This document shows positions 1 to 6,284 of a stretch of 10,607 bases of DNA, piece after piece (position 1 is the first letter of the stretch; each line of letters begins with the position of its first letter). Under the pieces are notes generated by a model. It worked only from the letters and a program-made list of their open reading frames with translations, was not told the origin of the DNA and ran no database searches. The stretch covers positions 1 through 10,607 of the forward strand of contig JAEYRR010000342.1 in the NCBI GenBank assembly GCA_023435505.1, in the 5' to 3' direction. The position numbers and the translations under genes were made by a program. Source of the stretch: Bacillota bacterium. GTDB lineage: Bacteria; Bacillota; Clostridia; Lachnospirales; Lachnospiraceae.

Positions 1-665
1 CCTATAACGCCAGTAGGAGTCATTACCTTTACAAACCCATTTTTCTGAGCACCCTCATCTACAAATACAAGAGGTTCTCCTTCTTCAATATCCTCTAGAA
101 TTGGACTCTTAATATCTGGTTTTTCCCGAACACTCAGGGCTTCTGCAGCCTCTGCATATTGTAGCTGTGTTCCCCAGTTGCAGGTTAAAACAACACGATT
201 AGGTTCGAGGAATACTTCGTATTCCACATTGGAATACAATTTAACAAATTCTAAGGCAATGTAGACCTTATCTCCATTGACCTTCACTACCGGGTAATCT
301 GTCTTCTCTTCACTTTTATTCACCTGATAGAAATTCTTCCCTGCCTCGACTTTAATAATCTCTGTAGGGGTGGTGTAAAGCAACAGATTCTCATAATTAT
401 CCCAATAAAATCTTTTATTAATATGTTCAACTACAGTATCGTAATCTATATAAACTGTGTTATCAATAAAAAGACCTGTTTTTTCATACTGATAATTCTC
501 CATGAAAATCAGAATCTCATCTTGGTTAACCTTGTAATACTCAGTCAGCTCCATATGTTCATCGCTTGGTGTCAGCTTATTCTTAACGACTAATACCACG
601 CAAATAATTATAACGGCCAGAACAGTGCAAACTCCGATAATAGTCTGCTTCATCTTTCTATCCAT
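1..665 (-). CDS. Membrane-anchored stalk/SH3-domain protein, probable GH18 family (3' end cut off)
   Basis: This is a partial gene; 221 codons are visible and the frame is still open at base 1. The start at 665 is chosen because AGGAGG (674-679) lies 8 nt upstream of it; a second ATG at 653 is less well placed. Residues about 8-27 form one hydrophobic segment with a short basic N-terminus (MDRKMK), which suggests a signal anchor. Residues about 40-165 resemble the copper-amine-oxidase-like stalk domain, with the patterns KRFYWDNYENLLLYTTPTE and PNRVVLTCNWG. From about residue 175 a bacterial SH3-like domain begins (ALSVREKPDIKSPIL, then FVKV). From recall, this order is typical of clostridial surface proteins that continue into a glycoside hydrolase 18 (chitinase/SleL-like) domain. 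That domain would lie outside the window, so the enzyme assignment is inference. It has its own promoter and appears monocistronic at this end. Confidence 0.72.
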   Translation of the reverse strand, partial: MDRKMKQTIIGVCTVLAVIIICVVLVVKNKLTPSDEHMELTEYYKVNQDEILIFMENYQYEKTGLFIDNTVYIDYDTVVEHINKRFYWDNYENLLLYTTPTEIIKVEAGKNFYQVNKSEEKTDYPVVKVNGDKVYIALEFVKLYSNVEYEVFLEPNRVVLTCNWGTQLQYAEAAEALSVREKPDIKSPILEDIEEGEPLVFVDEGAQKNGFVKVMTPTGVI

Positions 666-701
666 AGCTTAATCCTCCTATATTATTTTACCCTAAGCCT
701 T

Positions 702-729
702 ATTATAACATATTATGTGCCTTTGGTAA
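702..729 (-). promoter_or_regulatory. Promoter of the stalk/SH3-domain gene
   Basis: On the minus strand a TATAAT -10 box (702-707) lies 16 nt downstream of TTACCA (724-729), a moderate -35. The predicted transcript would begin near 695, about 30 nt before the start codon at 665. This fits the ribosome binding site at 674-679. Confidence 0.55.
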
Positions 730-777
730 CCCTATAGTTTTCTAAATATGACATATAAACTTACATATGGTCGAGAT

Positions 778-816
778 AGAATAATAAACAGCTCCTACCT
801 TACGATAGAAGCTGTT
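778..816 (-). terminator. Rho-independent terminator, minus strand
   Basis: The arms 787-797 and 806-816 pair over 11 bp (one G-U) around an 8-nt loop. On the minus strand they are followed by TTTATTATT. There is no T-tract on the plus side. It would end transcripts coming from the DUF2500 gene, although it lies nearly 290 nt beyond that gene's stop codon. Confidence 0.65.
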
Positions 817-851
817 ATCTCCCATGCTTATATGTAGTTAGGTGCATCTTT

Positions 852-881
852 CCGTACTATGTGGCTTCTTACATAGTATGG
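852..881. repeat. Inverted repeat, 11-bp arms
   Basis: CCGTACTATGT (852-862) pairs with ACATAGTATGG (871-881) across an 8-nt loop, with one G-T wobble. Neither strand has a T-tract next to it, so it is not a standard terminator. Its function is unknown. Confidence 0.6.
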
Positions 882-1050
882 TAAATCATTGTTATGTGGA
901 TTGTGTCTGCTGCCGCTCCTGACATGACGATAGCAGGCGAAAGATAGCTAAGGATAGAGTGTGGCCAAATGTGTGATATGTTAACCGAGACTCCAAAAGC
1001 ATAGGATTACTTCTATTATAGGAGATATAAATAGGCGAAACAAGTGGATC

Positions 1051-1073
1051 TAAAGCGTAATTATAACGCTTTA
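1051..1073. repeat. Small perfect inverted repeat after the DUF2500 gene
   Basis: TAAAGCGT (1051-1058) and ACGCTTTA (1066-1073) pair perfectly over 8 bp around a 7-nt AT-rich loop, about 30 nt past the DUF2500 stop codon on the minus strand. No clear T-tract follows. It may be a weak terminator or an RNA 3'-end stabiliser; this is inference only. Confidence 0.45.
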
Positions 1074-1103
1074 AGAAGCAGTTTATCCAAATTCCAGCCC
1101 TTA

Positions 1104-1505
1104 TCAATACATCCTTTTAAACTCCAGGAAACGCGTCCCTTGAAAGGTCAGCTTGCCTTTATCTCCTTCCACCAACATCCCAAACTCAGAGTCCGGTACC
1201 ATAAGTTCCATTCGGTCACCACTATCTACTTGAAAAGTCACATAGTACCAGGAAGAGGAGGAAGAAAAGCCACCTGCATCTCCCGCGCTGTTGTGGTGAC
1301 TGACATCCATGCGCTTTGTGACAACAGAAGCATCTACGGTAAGTCTCGGAGAATGGTTGTTTTTGTTCCAGGTTCCAATACCTCTTACGATAACGAATAT
1401 TATTAACGCAAAGATTAACCCAAAGACTAGGAAAAAAACTATTTTGAAGCCCGTGCCAGGGAAAGAACTAAAGGAACTATTAAAACCGTTAAAGAGAAAA
1501 CTCAT
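1104..1505 (-). CDS. DUF2500 family membrane protein
   Basis: The 133-residue product has a hydrophobic segment at about 20-42. This is followed by a soluble domain with the hallmarks I associate with DUF2500: HSPRLTVDASVV, a His/Ser-rich turn (SHHNSAG at about 69-75), YYVTFQVDSGDRMEL, then GMLVEGDKGKLTFQGTRFL near the end. The function of the family is not known. The topology suggests a single-pass protein with a small beta-rich domain after the membrane helix. The start is supported by AGGAGG (1514-1519) 8 nt upstream and by a near-consensus promoter further upstream. A run of five serines (81-85) sits in the turn between strands and looks like ordinary loop variation. It is divergent from queT and probably monocistronic. 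Confidence 0.82.
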   Translation of the reverse strand: MSFLFNGFNSSFSSFPGTGFKIVFFLVFGLIFALIIFVIVRGIGTWNKNNHSPRLTVDASVVTKRMDVSHHNSAGDAGGFSSSSSWYYVTFQVDSGDRMELMVPDSEFGMLVEGDKGKLTFQGTRFLEFKRMY

Positions 1506-1550
1506 ACTGTTAGCCTCCTGTTTTTAGTATTCCATTCTAATATTATAGTA

Positions 1551-1579
1551 ATTATACATTTTTTACTATTATCTTGCAA
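1551..1579 (-). promoter_or_regulatory. Promoter of the DUF2500 gene
   Basis: On the minus strand TTGCAA (1574-1579) and a perfect TATAAT (1551-1556) are separated by exactly 17 nt. This is a strong sigma-A type promoter about 45 nt before the start codon. Confidence 0.75.
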
Positions 1580-1613
1580 TTGTTATACAGCATTACTGTT
1601 CCACAAATCTCTA

Positions 1614-1642
1614 TTGCAATTTCCTTACATATACGCTATAGT
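1614..1642 (+). promoter_or_regulatory. Promoter of queT
   Basis: TTGCAA (1614-1619) and TATAGT (1637-1642) are 17 nt apart. The predicted transcription start near 1649 falls just ahead of the predicted riboswitch at 1655, so the leader would be almost entirely riboswitch. The -35 hexamer is the same as that of the divergent DUF2500 promoter. Confidence 0.7.
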
Positions 1643-1654
1643 AACAGATGCAAT

Positions 1655-1697
1655 CGAGTGTTCGAAACCTTCCACTCGTAAAACAAAACTAAAGGAG
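1655..1697 (+). promoter_or_regulatory. Candidate preQ1-I-like riboswitch upstream of queT
   Basis: A 6-bp stem (CGAGTG 1655-1660 with CACTCG 1673-1678) encloses a 12-nt loop that starts TTC and ends in C. It is followed by an A-rich tail (1679-1693) that runs straight into the AAAGGAG ribosome binding site (1691-1697). This matches the preQ1-I class in size, loop length and A-rich tail, as I remember the Bacillus queC aptamer, and in gene context. The usual loop UAG to tail CUA pairing is not present. An alternative pseudoknot could form between CCTT (1668-1671) and AAGG (1692-1695), which would directly mask the ribosome binding site. Control would be translational: bound preQ1 shuts off transporter synthesis. 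The class assignment is inference. Confidence 0.62.
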
Positions 1698-1703
1698 TTT
1701 ATT

Positions 1704-2198
1704 ATGAATAAGAAATCTTTATTTCTCACACAGTCAGCAATTATTGCTGCTCTGTACATTGGGCTGTTACTGGCATTTCAGCCTATCAGCGTGTCTGCTA
1801 TCCAGTTTAGGATAAGTGAAGCATTAGCAGTTCTTCCCTACTTCACTCCTGCTGCCATCCCAGGCTTATTTGTAGGTTGTTTTCTAGGAAATATACTGGC
1901 CTTATGCGAACCACTGGATTTTATCTTTGGAAGTCTAACCACATTAGCAGCGGCAGCCATGTCCTATGGTCTACGTAAACACAAATTCTTAGTGCCAATT
2001 CCACCAATTGTACTTAATGCCTTAGTAATTCCTTTTATTCTACTAAATGCTTATGGAGTAAAGGATGGGATTCCATTTATGATGGCAACCATAGGGGCCG
2101 GTCAGGTAATTTCCTGTGGCATCTTAGGCATGATGCTCTTATTTGCCCTAGATCGCCATAAGTACTCAATATTTGGACACTATAAATATGATAAATAA
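1704..2198 (+). CDS. queT: QueT family queuosine-precursor transporter
   Basis: The 164-residue integral membrane protein is expected to be the substrate-binding (S) component of an ECF-type importer for queuosine precursors, feeding tRNA queuosine modification. Recognisable family patterns include FLTQSAIIAALY (about 7-18), FRISEALAVLPYFTPAAIPGLFVGC (about 35-59), FIFGSLTTL (about 73-81), PIPPIVLNALVIPF (about 98-111) and a final hydrophobic stretch at about 122-149. About five membrane segments can be seen. The frame is open from 1614, but the start is placed at 1704: AAAGGAG lies 6 nt upstream, and the longer version would run through the promoter and riboswitch. No ECF ATPase or T gene is nearby, so it probably shares a module encoded elsewhere. 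It is monocistronic, with a terminator directly downstream. Confidence 0.88.
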   Translation: MNKKSLFLTQSAIIAALYIGLLLAFQPISVSAIQFRISEALAVLPYFTPAAIPGLFVGCFLGNILALCEPLDFIFGSLTTLAAAAMSYGLRKHKFLVPIPPIVLNALVIPFILLNAYGVKDGIPFMMATIGAGQVISCGILGMMLLFALDRHKYSIFGHYKYDK

Positions 2199-2202
2199 AA
2201 AT

Positions 2203-2250
2203 GAGCTGTTTCACGACTTAAGTCATGAAGCAGCTCTATTTACTTTATTT
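2203..2250. terminator. Bidirectional terminator between queT and the lipoprotein gene
   Basis: GAGCTGTTTCACGACTT and AAGTCATGAAGCAGCTC (2203-2236) form a long near-perfect stem with one wobble and one mismatch on either strand. On the plus side TATTTACTTTATTT follows; on the minus side ATTTTTATTT follows. It can end both convergent genes. Confidence 0.85.
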
Positions 2251-2976
2251 ATATTTAGGTAACGTCACACCGCTTGTTATAAATTCTGTACATTCAAAAG
2301 TAAACTGCCCAAAGCCTTCTGTACCGGAACCTTCAATGTAGAACTTCATGCATACGCCGGTTTCCTTGTCTATGTAGTATTCATATTTTAGCTTGCTTCC
2401 CAGGTAATCATAGTCATACACATACCTATCACAGTCTCTTCCTGCTACAGCCTCTGACCCATCTATTATTAATTGATCTTTAAAGTCTCCATATATAGTC
2501 ATATAGCTTAAAAACATCTGAGACTGGGATTTTACTTCCTCTTCTGTTAACGTAGGCTCTCCATATGCTATAAAGCCGTCTTTGGTATTACCCATATACA
2601 TGGTATACTTATCTCCAGTTTTTATATATAACATCTCGGTTCCCTCGTCCAAGGATATGTAGTACCCCTCATCTGTGTGCATCATCTTTATATCATAAAT
2701 AGCAGTCGTTTCTCCTGTTCCACTGGAGCTTATCTTATAGGTAATCGAATAATCTCGCTTTAAATGCTCATCAATGTAAGCGGAGCCGTAATTAAAATCT
2801 GCAACGCTGGGACTTGTAATATCCGGTGATACAGTAGGGATAACCGTAGCACTAACCTCAGGCTTTTTTGTGCTACTATCCCCAGCAGATGGGGTTGTTT
2901 CCTTTGATTTACCACAGGCAATCAAAATAAGTGTAAACGTAAGTGTCATTAGAAATATCCATACTCTTTTCTTCAT
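2245..2976 (-). CDS. Predicted lipoprotein of unknown function
   Basis: The 243-residue product has a lipoprotein signal peptide: basic MKKR, a hydrophobic core, and a lipobox LIAC with the lipidated cysteine at residue 21. A Ser/Thr/Pro-rich linker (about 22-58) follows, of the kind that tethers a domain away from the membrane. The rest (about 60-243) is rich in Tyr, Asp and alternating strand-like segments (DYSITYKISSSG, MLYIKTGDKYTMYMG, YEYYIDKETGVCMKF) and ends TLPKYK. This resembles the beta-sheet lipoproteins with a LolA/LppX-like fold found in clostridia, but that is a structural guess and I recognise no specific family. AGGGAGG (2983-2989) supports the start. It is convergent with queT and separated from asnS by its own terminator and promoter region. 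Confidence 0.8.
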   Translation of the reverse strand: MKKRVWIFLMTLTFTLILIACGKSKETTPSAGDSSTKKPEVSATVIPTVSPDITSPSVADFNYGSAYIDEHLKRDYSITYKISSSGTGETTAIYDIKMMHTDEGYYISLDEGTEMLYIKTGDKYTMYMGNTKDGFIAYGEPTLTEEEVKSQSQMFLSYMTIYGDFKDQLIIDGSEAVAGRDCDRYVYDYDYLGSKLKYEYYIDKETGVCMKFYIEGSGTEGFGQFTFECTEFITSGVTLPKYK

Positions 2977-2997
2977 GTATTACCTCCCTTTTCATTT

Positions 2998-3024
2998 TAT
3001 AAAACAGCCACAGAATGTTTTATA
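2998..3024. repeat. Short inverted repeat in the lipoprotein leader
   Basis: TATAAAAC (2998-3005) and GTTTTATA (3017-3024) are perfect 8-bp inverted arms with an 11-nt loop. On the minus strand the repeat lies between the likely -10 box (3038-3043) and the ribosome binding site (2983-2989), so it would form a weak AU-rich hairpin in the leader mRNA. Confidence 0.4.
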
Positions 3025-3037
3025 TCTTTTCATTCCC

Positions 3038-3043
3038 ATTATA
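3038..3043 (-). promoter_or_regulatory. Likely -10 box of the lipoprotein gene
   Basis: A perfect TATAAT stands on the minus strand about 60 nt before the start codon. The matching -35 region (ATTTTA at 17-nt spacing) is poor and falls inside the right-hand part of the 3056-3090 palindrome. This suggests a regulated or activator-dependent promoter. Confidence 0.45.
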
Positions 3044-3055
3044 TCGCATTGGCTA

Positions 3056-3090
3056 AACTATAAAATCACCCTTAGGGTGATTTTATAGTT
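3056..3090. repeat. Perfect 16-bp palindrome (hairpin or operator)
   Basis: AACTATAAAATCACCC (3056-3071) pairs perfectly with its complement at 3075-3090, leaving only a TTA loop. No T-tract follows on either strand (TAGCC on the minus side, CTTTATGG on the plus side). It lies between the asnS terminator and the predicted lipoprotein promoter, whose -35 region it overlaps. It could be an operator or a second transcription barrier. Confidence 0.6.
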
Positions 3091-3125
3091 CTTTATGGTT
3101 ATATGGGCAGTCGCCGTTCGAGTAT

Positions 3126-3170
3126 AGAAAAAACAGGTCCCCTCAGAACTGAAGGGACCTGTTACACTTT
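3126..3170. terminator. asnS terminator (T-tracts on both sides)
   Basis: AACAGGTCCC and GGGACCTGTT (outer arms, 3132-3163) pair over 10 bp, and the inner TCAG/CTGA can extend the stem. On the minus strand a TTTTTT tract follows immediately; on the plus strand ACACTTTTTTT follows. It begins about 10 nt after the asnS stop codon. Confidence 0.85.
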
Positions 3171-3172
3171 TT

Positions 3173-4567
3173 TTATAATTCGCAGTTATTCACGGTTCTA
3201 GGGAATGGGATTACGTCACGAATGTTACCCATACCAGTCAGATACATAACACAACGCTCGAAACCAAGACCAAATCCAGCATGGCGAACTGAACCATATT
3301 TACGAAGATCCATGTAGAAGCCATAGTCTTCTTCCTTTAAGCCAAGCTCCTTCATACGAGCAGCTAACTTCTCGTAGTCGTCCTCTCTCTGGCTTCCTCC
3401 GATGATCTCTCCAATGCCCGGCACCAATAAGTCCATGGCAGCAACGGTCTTGCCGTCTTCGTTCATCTTCATGTAAAACGCTTTGATTTCCTTTGGATAA
3501 TCAGTTACAAAGACAGGTTTCTTGAAGATCTCCTCTGTCAGATATCTCTCATGCTCAGTCTGTAAATCACAGCCCCAGCTAACCTTATATTCAAACTTAT
3601 CGTTGTGCTTCTCTAAGATTTCAATAGCTTCTGTATAAGTTACATGGCCAAAATCAGAGTTGGCAACATGGTTCAGACGTTCCAGTAAGCCCTTGTCTAC
3701 AAAGGAGTTAAAGAAATTCATCTCTTCAGGAGCATTCTCTAATACATATTTAATGATATATTTGATCATACCCTCTGCTAAGATCATGTCATCCTTTAAA
3801 TCCGCAAATGCAATCTCAGGCTCAATCATCCAGAACTCTGCTGCATGACGGGTAGTGTTGGAGTTCTCTGCTCTAAAAGTAGGGCCGAAGGTATAGATAT
3901 CACGGAACGCTAACGCATAGGTTTCCCCATTTAACTGACCACTTACAGTAAGGTTAGTTTCTTTACCAAAGAAATCCTGCTTTACATCTATTTTGCCATC
4001 CTCTGTCTTAGGAACATTGTTTAAATCCAGTGTGGTAACACGGAACATCTCACCAGCACCCTCACAGTCACTTCCGGTAATCAGTGGGGTGTGTACATAC
4101 ACAAAGTTTCTCTCCTGGAAATACTGATGAATCGCATATGCGATTAAAGAACGTACACGAAATACTGCCTGGAAGGTGTTAGTTCTTGGACGCAGATGTG
4201 CGATGGTACGAAGGTACTCTAAAGAGTGACGTTTCTTCTGTAATGGATAATCTGCGGTAGAAGCTCCTTCTACTGCAATCTCCTCTGCCTGAATTTCAAA
4301 TGGCTGTTTTGCATCTGGAGTGGCTACCAGTTCTCCTGTTACCACAATGGCAGAGCCTATGTTTAATTTGGCAATCTCACTGAAGTTATGGATCTTCTCC
4401 TCACTATATACAATCTGAAGAGTCTCAAAGAAACTTCCATCATTTATAACAATGAAACCGAAGGTCTTAGAGTCGCGGTTGCTTCTTTCCCAGCCACCAA
4501 CTGAAATCTTCTTGCCAATATATTTTTCTTTTTCACGATATAACTCACGTACGGTTACTAATTCCAT
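3173..4567 (-). CDS. asnS: Asparagine--tRNA ligase
   Basis: This cytoplasmic class IIb aminoacyl-tRNA synthetase charges tRNA-Asn with asparagine in an ATP-dependent reaction. The 464-residue length is normal for the family. An N-terminal OB-fold anticodon-binding domain (about 18-103; [19 protein letters not shown]) is followed by the catalytic domain. Visible class II motifs are motif 1 around YVHTPLIT (157-164), motif 2 with [21 protein letters not shown] (231-251, Arg232) and motif 3 GFGLGFER (431-438, Arg438). The C-terminus [16 protein letters not shown] is typical. AsnS is favoured over AspS by the overall length and by the motif 2 and C-terminal patterns. AAGGAG (4575-4580) lies 7 nt before the start. 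It is transcribed alone from a promoter divergent to padR. No T-box leader (TGGnACCGCG-like element) is visible, so regulation by uncharged tRNA is not supported. Confidence 0.95.
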   Translation of the reverse strand: MELVTVRELYREKEKYIGKKISVGGWERSNRDSKTFGFIVINDGSFFETLQIVYSEEKIHNFSEIAKLNIGSAIVVTGELVATPDAKQPFEIQAEEIAVEGASTADYPLQKKRHSLEYLRTIAHLRPRTNTFQAVFRVRSLIAYAIHQYFQERNFVYVHTPLITGSDCEGAGEMFRVTTLDLNNVPKTEDGKIDVKQDFFGKETNLTVSGQLNGETYALAFRDIYTFGPTFRAENSNTTRHAAEFWMIEPEIAFADLKDDMILAEGMIKYIIKYVLENAPEEMNFFNSFVDKGLLERLNHVANSDFGHVTYTEAIEILEKHNDKFEYKVSWGCDLQTEHERYLTEEIFKKPVFVTDYPKEIKAFYMKMNEDGKTVAAMDLLVPGIGEIIGGSQREDDYEKLAARMKELGLKEEDYGFYMDLRKYGSVRHAGFGLGFERCVMYLTGMGNIRDVIPFPRTVNNCEL

Positions 4568-4624
4568 CTTGGTTCTCCTTACTTATATTGATTTATATGA
4601 TGTTCCGTTTTTGCCGATAGTCCT

Positions 4625-4652
4625 ATTTTATCACAAAACTTTACGATTACAA
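4625..4652 (-). promoter_or_regulatory. Promoter of asnS
   Basis: On the minus strand TTGTAA (4647-4652) and TAAAAT (4625-4630) are separated by 16 nt, about 60 nt before the start codon. A short leader of this kind leaves no room for a T-box. Confidence 0.6.
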
Positions 4653-4766
4653 GAATATTCCCCTCAAAACTTATGTTTATTCCGTTTCTTCTATGCTTTG
4701 AGAGTCATTTTTGAAGCGCATGTCGAATCTTGTCGTTAAAAAATTACTAATATTTTCAAAAAGTAC

Positions 4767-4795
4767 TTTACCTGTCGTAGTAGTGGTAGTATAAT
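4767..4795 (+). promoter_or_regulatory. Promoter of the padR-HAAS operon
   Basis: TTTACC (4767-4772) and a perfect TATAAT (4790-4795) lie 17 nt apart. A transcription start near 4802 is expected. The spacer carries one copy of the repeated motif described at 4772-4828. A 10-bp palindrome AAAGTACTTT (4760-4769) overlaps the -35. Confidence 0.7.
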
Positions 4796-4828
4796 TACTC
4801 CATCAGACGTAGTACATCTGTCGTAGTA
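4772..4828 (+). promoter_or_regulatory. Candidate PadR operator cluster
   Basis: CTGTCGTAGTA occurs twice as an exact direct repeat (4772-4782 and 4818-4828). A related CAGACGTAGTAC lies between them at 4804-4815. The first copy sits between the -35 and -10 boxes; the others lie just after the predicted transcription start. This placement fits repression by the PadR protein encoded immediately downstream. That PadR proteins often repress their own operon is established; binding here is inferred. Confidence 0.5.
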
Positions 4829-4862
4829 TTATCCGGCTATGATTCATGAAGGAGGTGCATAC

Positions 4863-5216
4863 ATGACCGATCAGGGTAATTCCTGTACTATTAGCAGTGA
4901 TGTGTTGCGTGGCTATAATGACGTGTTTATTCTGTATACCCTCTTAGAGAACGACTCTTATGGATACGAAATCAACAAGACCATTCGCCTTCAGTCACAA
5001 GACACCTATTCAATCAAAGAAACAACCCTATACTCCGCATTTAATCGACTTGATAAAAACGGCCTCATCCAATCTTATTATGGAGAAGAGACTCTAGGGA
5101 AGCGGAGAACGTATTATAAGATTACAGAAGCGGGAAAGTCCTACTACAGAGAAAAATGTATGGAATGGAAGCTTACCCAACAGTTAGTAAATCATTTTAT
5201 TAAGGAGATGGAGTAA
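4863..5216 (+). CDS. PadR family transcriptional regulator
   Basis: The 117-residue product has a winged-helix DNA-binding fold. The core runs from LRGYNDVFILYTLLEN (about 15-30) and SYGYEI (32-37), through the recognition helix TTLYSAFNRLDKNGLI (about 54-69), to the wing YYGEETLGKRRTYYKITEAGK (about 72-92). A short C-terminal helix (about 93-117) would serve for dimerisation, as in small PadR-s2 type proteins. The frame is open from 4839, but the start is set at 4863, where AAGGAGG (4849-4855) is 7 nt upstream. The stop overlaps the next start (TAATG). PadR proteins commonly repress the operon they sit in and respond to small molecules or membrane stress. The inducer here is unknown. Confidence 0.88.
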   Translation: MTDQGNSCTISSDVLRGYNDVFILYTLLENDSYGYEINKTIRLQSQDTYSIKETTLYSAFNRLDKNGLIQSYYGEETLGKRRTYYKITEAGKSYYREKCMEWKLTQQLVNHFIKEME

Positions 5217-6235
5217 TGGAAACGATTAAAGCTTATGTAGAAAATGTATTTCGTACCTTACCAAATACCCCTGATATTCTTCGGGTGAAGGAAGAGATAC
5301 TGAGCAATATGCTAGACAAATACAATGAATTAAAGGCAAGTGGCAGATCTGAACACGAAGCAGTGGGAATCGTGATTTCAGAGTTTGGCAACATTGATGA
5401 ATTATTAGAGGAGATGAATTTACTTTCTCCTACTAGTGACTTTGAAAAGAAAGTCGAAAAAGACGCATCTGCAGAGTATGACAGTTCTTTACGTTATATG
5501 TCTATGGCTGAAGTAAAGGATTACCTTACCTCCTATATAAAAGCGTCTAAGATCATTGCCCTAGGGGTTTTATTATGTATTGTAGGAACTTCGCTTCTTA
5601 TATTCTTATGTCAGTTGGCTGAAGATAACCTCTTTTCCTCTGTTTTAAAAGTAGACGGAGACGACATGTTCGGTCTTATCCTCTTCTTCCTTTTTATTGT
5701 CATTGCCGTCGGATTATTTATTAAGTCTGGTATGGACTTGAGTAAATTCGAATATGTATCAAAGGGAATTAAACTGGATCAAGAGACTGTCTCCTTCCTT
5801 AACGCAAAGAAAGCCGAATTACAGCCAGCCTTTACAAAGAACCTTATTATCGGTGTGTCAATGTGTGTGATTTCCCCTCTTTTACTGATTGGGGGATACG
5901 CCTTTGTCTCTGACGAAAGCTCCTACCCCGTTTCTATCTTCTTACTTATAATTGCTGTTGCGGTATATATTCTGGTAAGTTCCGGAATACGATTTGGTTG
6001 TCTCTCTTCTCTGCTTACAGAATACCAAAAGACTCCAATACAAAGAAAGTCCAATTCCATCACTGGTAGTTTCTGTGGTACTATCATGCTGGTTGCTACT
6101 GCTATCTTTCTGTATTATGGGTTTGTTGAGAACCAATGGCAGTATGCTCCTGCAATCTATGCAATCGGTGGTGTCTTATGTGGAGTTGTATCCATAATTA
6201 TCAATGCTGTTCAAACTTATAGAAATAAAAACTAA
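5216..6235 (+). CDS. HAAS-domain (permease prefix-like) membrane protein
   Basis: The 339-residue product begins with a cytoplasmic helical domain (about 1-70; YVENVFRTLPNTPDILRVKEEI, then SEHEAVGIVISEFGNIDELLEEM). This resembles the HAAS / permease-prefix domains that recur next to PadR regulators in Firmicutes. A charged linker (75-110) follows, then about six membrane segments at roughly 112-134, 151-171, 208-231, 238-258, 283-302 and 310-332. No enzyme or transporter motif is seen. It is translated with padR: the ATG shares one base with the padR stop, and AAGGAG (5202-5207) lies inside padR. The pairing implies a signalling or membrane-stress role in which the HAAS protein and the PadR repressor belong to one circuit. 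The actual activity is unknown. Confidence 0.82.
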   Translation: METIKAYVENVFRTLPNTPDILRVKEEILSNMLDKYNELKASGRSEHEAVGIVISEFGNIDELLEEMNLLSPTSDFEKKVEKDASAEYDSSLRYMSMAEVKDYLTSYIKASKIIALGVLLCIVGTSLLIFLCQLAEDNLFSSVLKVDGDDMFGLILFFLFIVIAVGLFIKSGMDLSKFEYVSKGIKLDQETVSFLNAKKAELQPAFTKNLIIGVSMCVISPLLLIGGYAFVSDESSYPVSIFLLIIAVAVYILVSSGIRFGCLSSLLTEYQKTPIQRKSNSITGSFCGTIMLVATAIFLYYGFVENQWQYAPAIYAIGGVLCGVVSIIINAVQTYRNKN

Positions 6236-6240
6236 AAAGC

Positions 6241-6281
6241 AAGAGTGAATATAGACTTTTCTATATTCACTCTTACTTTAT
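6241..6281. terminator. Bidirectional terminator between the HAAS gene and the MATE gene
   Basis: AAGAGTGAATATAGA (6241-6255) pairs perfectly over 15 bp with 6260-6274 around a 4-nt loop. On the minus side CTTTTTAGTTTTT follows; on the plus side ACTTTATATT follows. It serves both convergent units and reaches close to the MATE stop codon at 6285. Confidence 0.88.
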
Positions 6282-6284
6282 ATT

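Larger units (their letters stand above)
817..1103. other. Non-coding stretch with two inverted repeats
   Basis: No convincing gene is seen here. The minus-strand frame at 892-1107 (71 codons) has no good ribosome binding site, overlaps the DUF2500 stop and gives a protein I do not recognise. The plus-strand frames are broken. The stretch holds an 11-bp inverted repeat at 852-881 and an 8-bp one at 1051-1073, listed separately. It could be a long 3' untranslated region of the DUF2500 transcript or the remains of a decayed gene. I cannot tell which. Confidence 0.5.

Noticed and set aside
892..1107. Minus-strand open frame of 71 codons
   Set aside because: It has no good ribosome binding site, overlaps the DUF2500 stop codon, its product is unfamiliar and it crosses an inverted repeat. 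Probably not a gene.
1044..1527. Two plus-strand open frames opposite the DUF2500 gene
   Set aside because: They are antisense to a gene with clear family features, promoter and ribosome binding site.
1614..1703. A longer N-terminus for QueT starting at 1614
   Set aside because: It would translate through the predicted promoter and riboswitch. The start at 1704 has AAAGGAG at ideal spacing and matches the usual family N-terminus.
4568..4838. A T-box riboswitch ahead of asnS
   Set aside because: No T-box sequence, specifier stem or antiterminator is visible. The predicted promoter leaves a leader of only about 50 nt.
4839..4862. A PadR start at 4839
   Set aside because: It precedes the AAGGAGG site, which is correctly spaced for the ATG at 4863.
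5942..6197. Short frames on both strands inside the HAAS gene
   Set aside because: These are shadows of a continuous coding frame with membrane segments.
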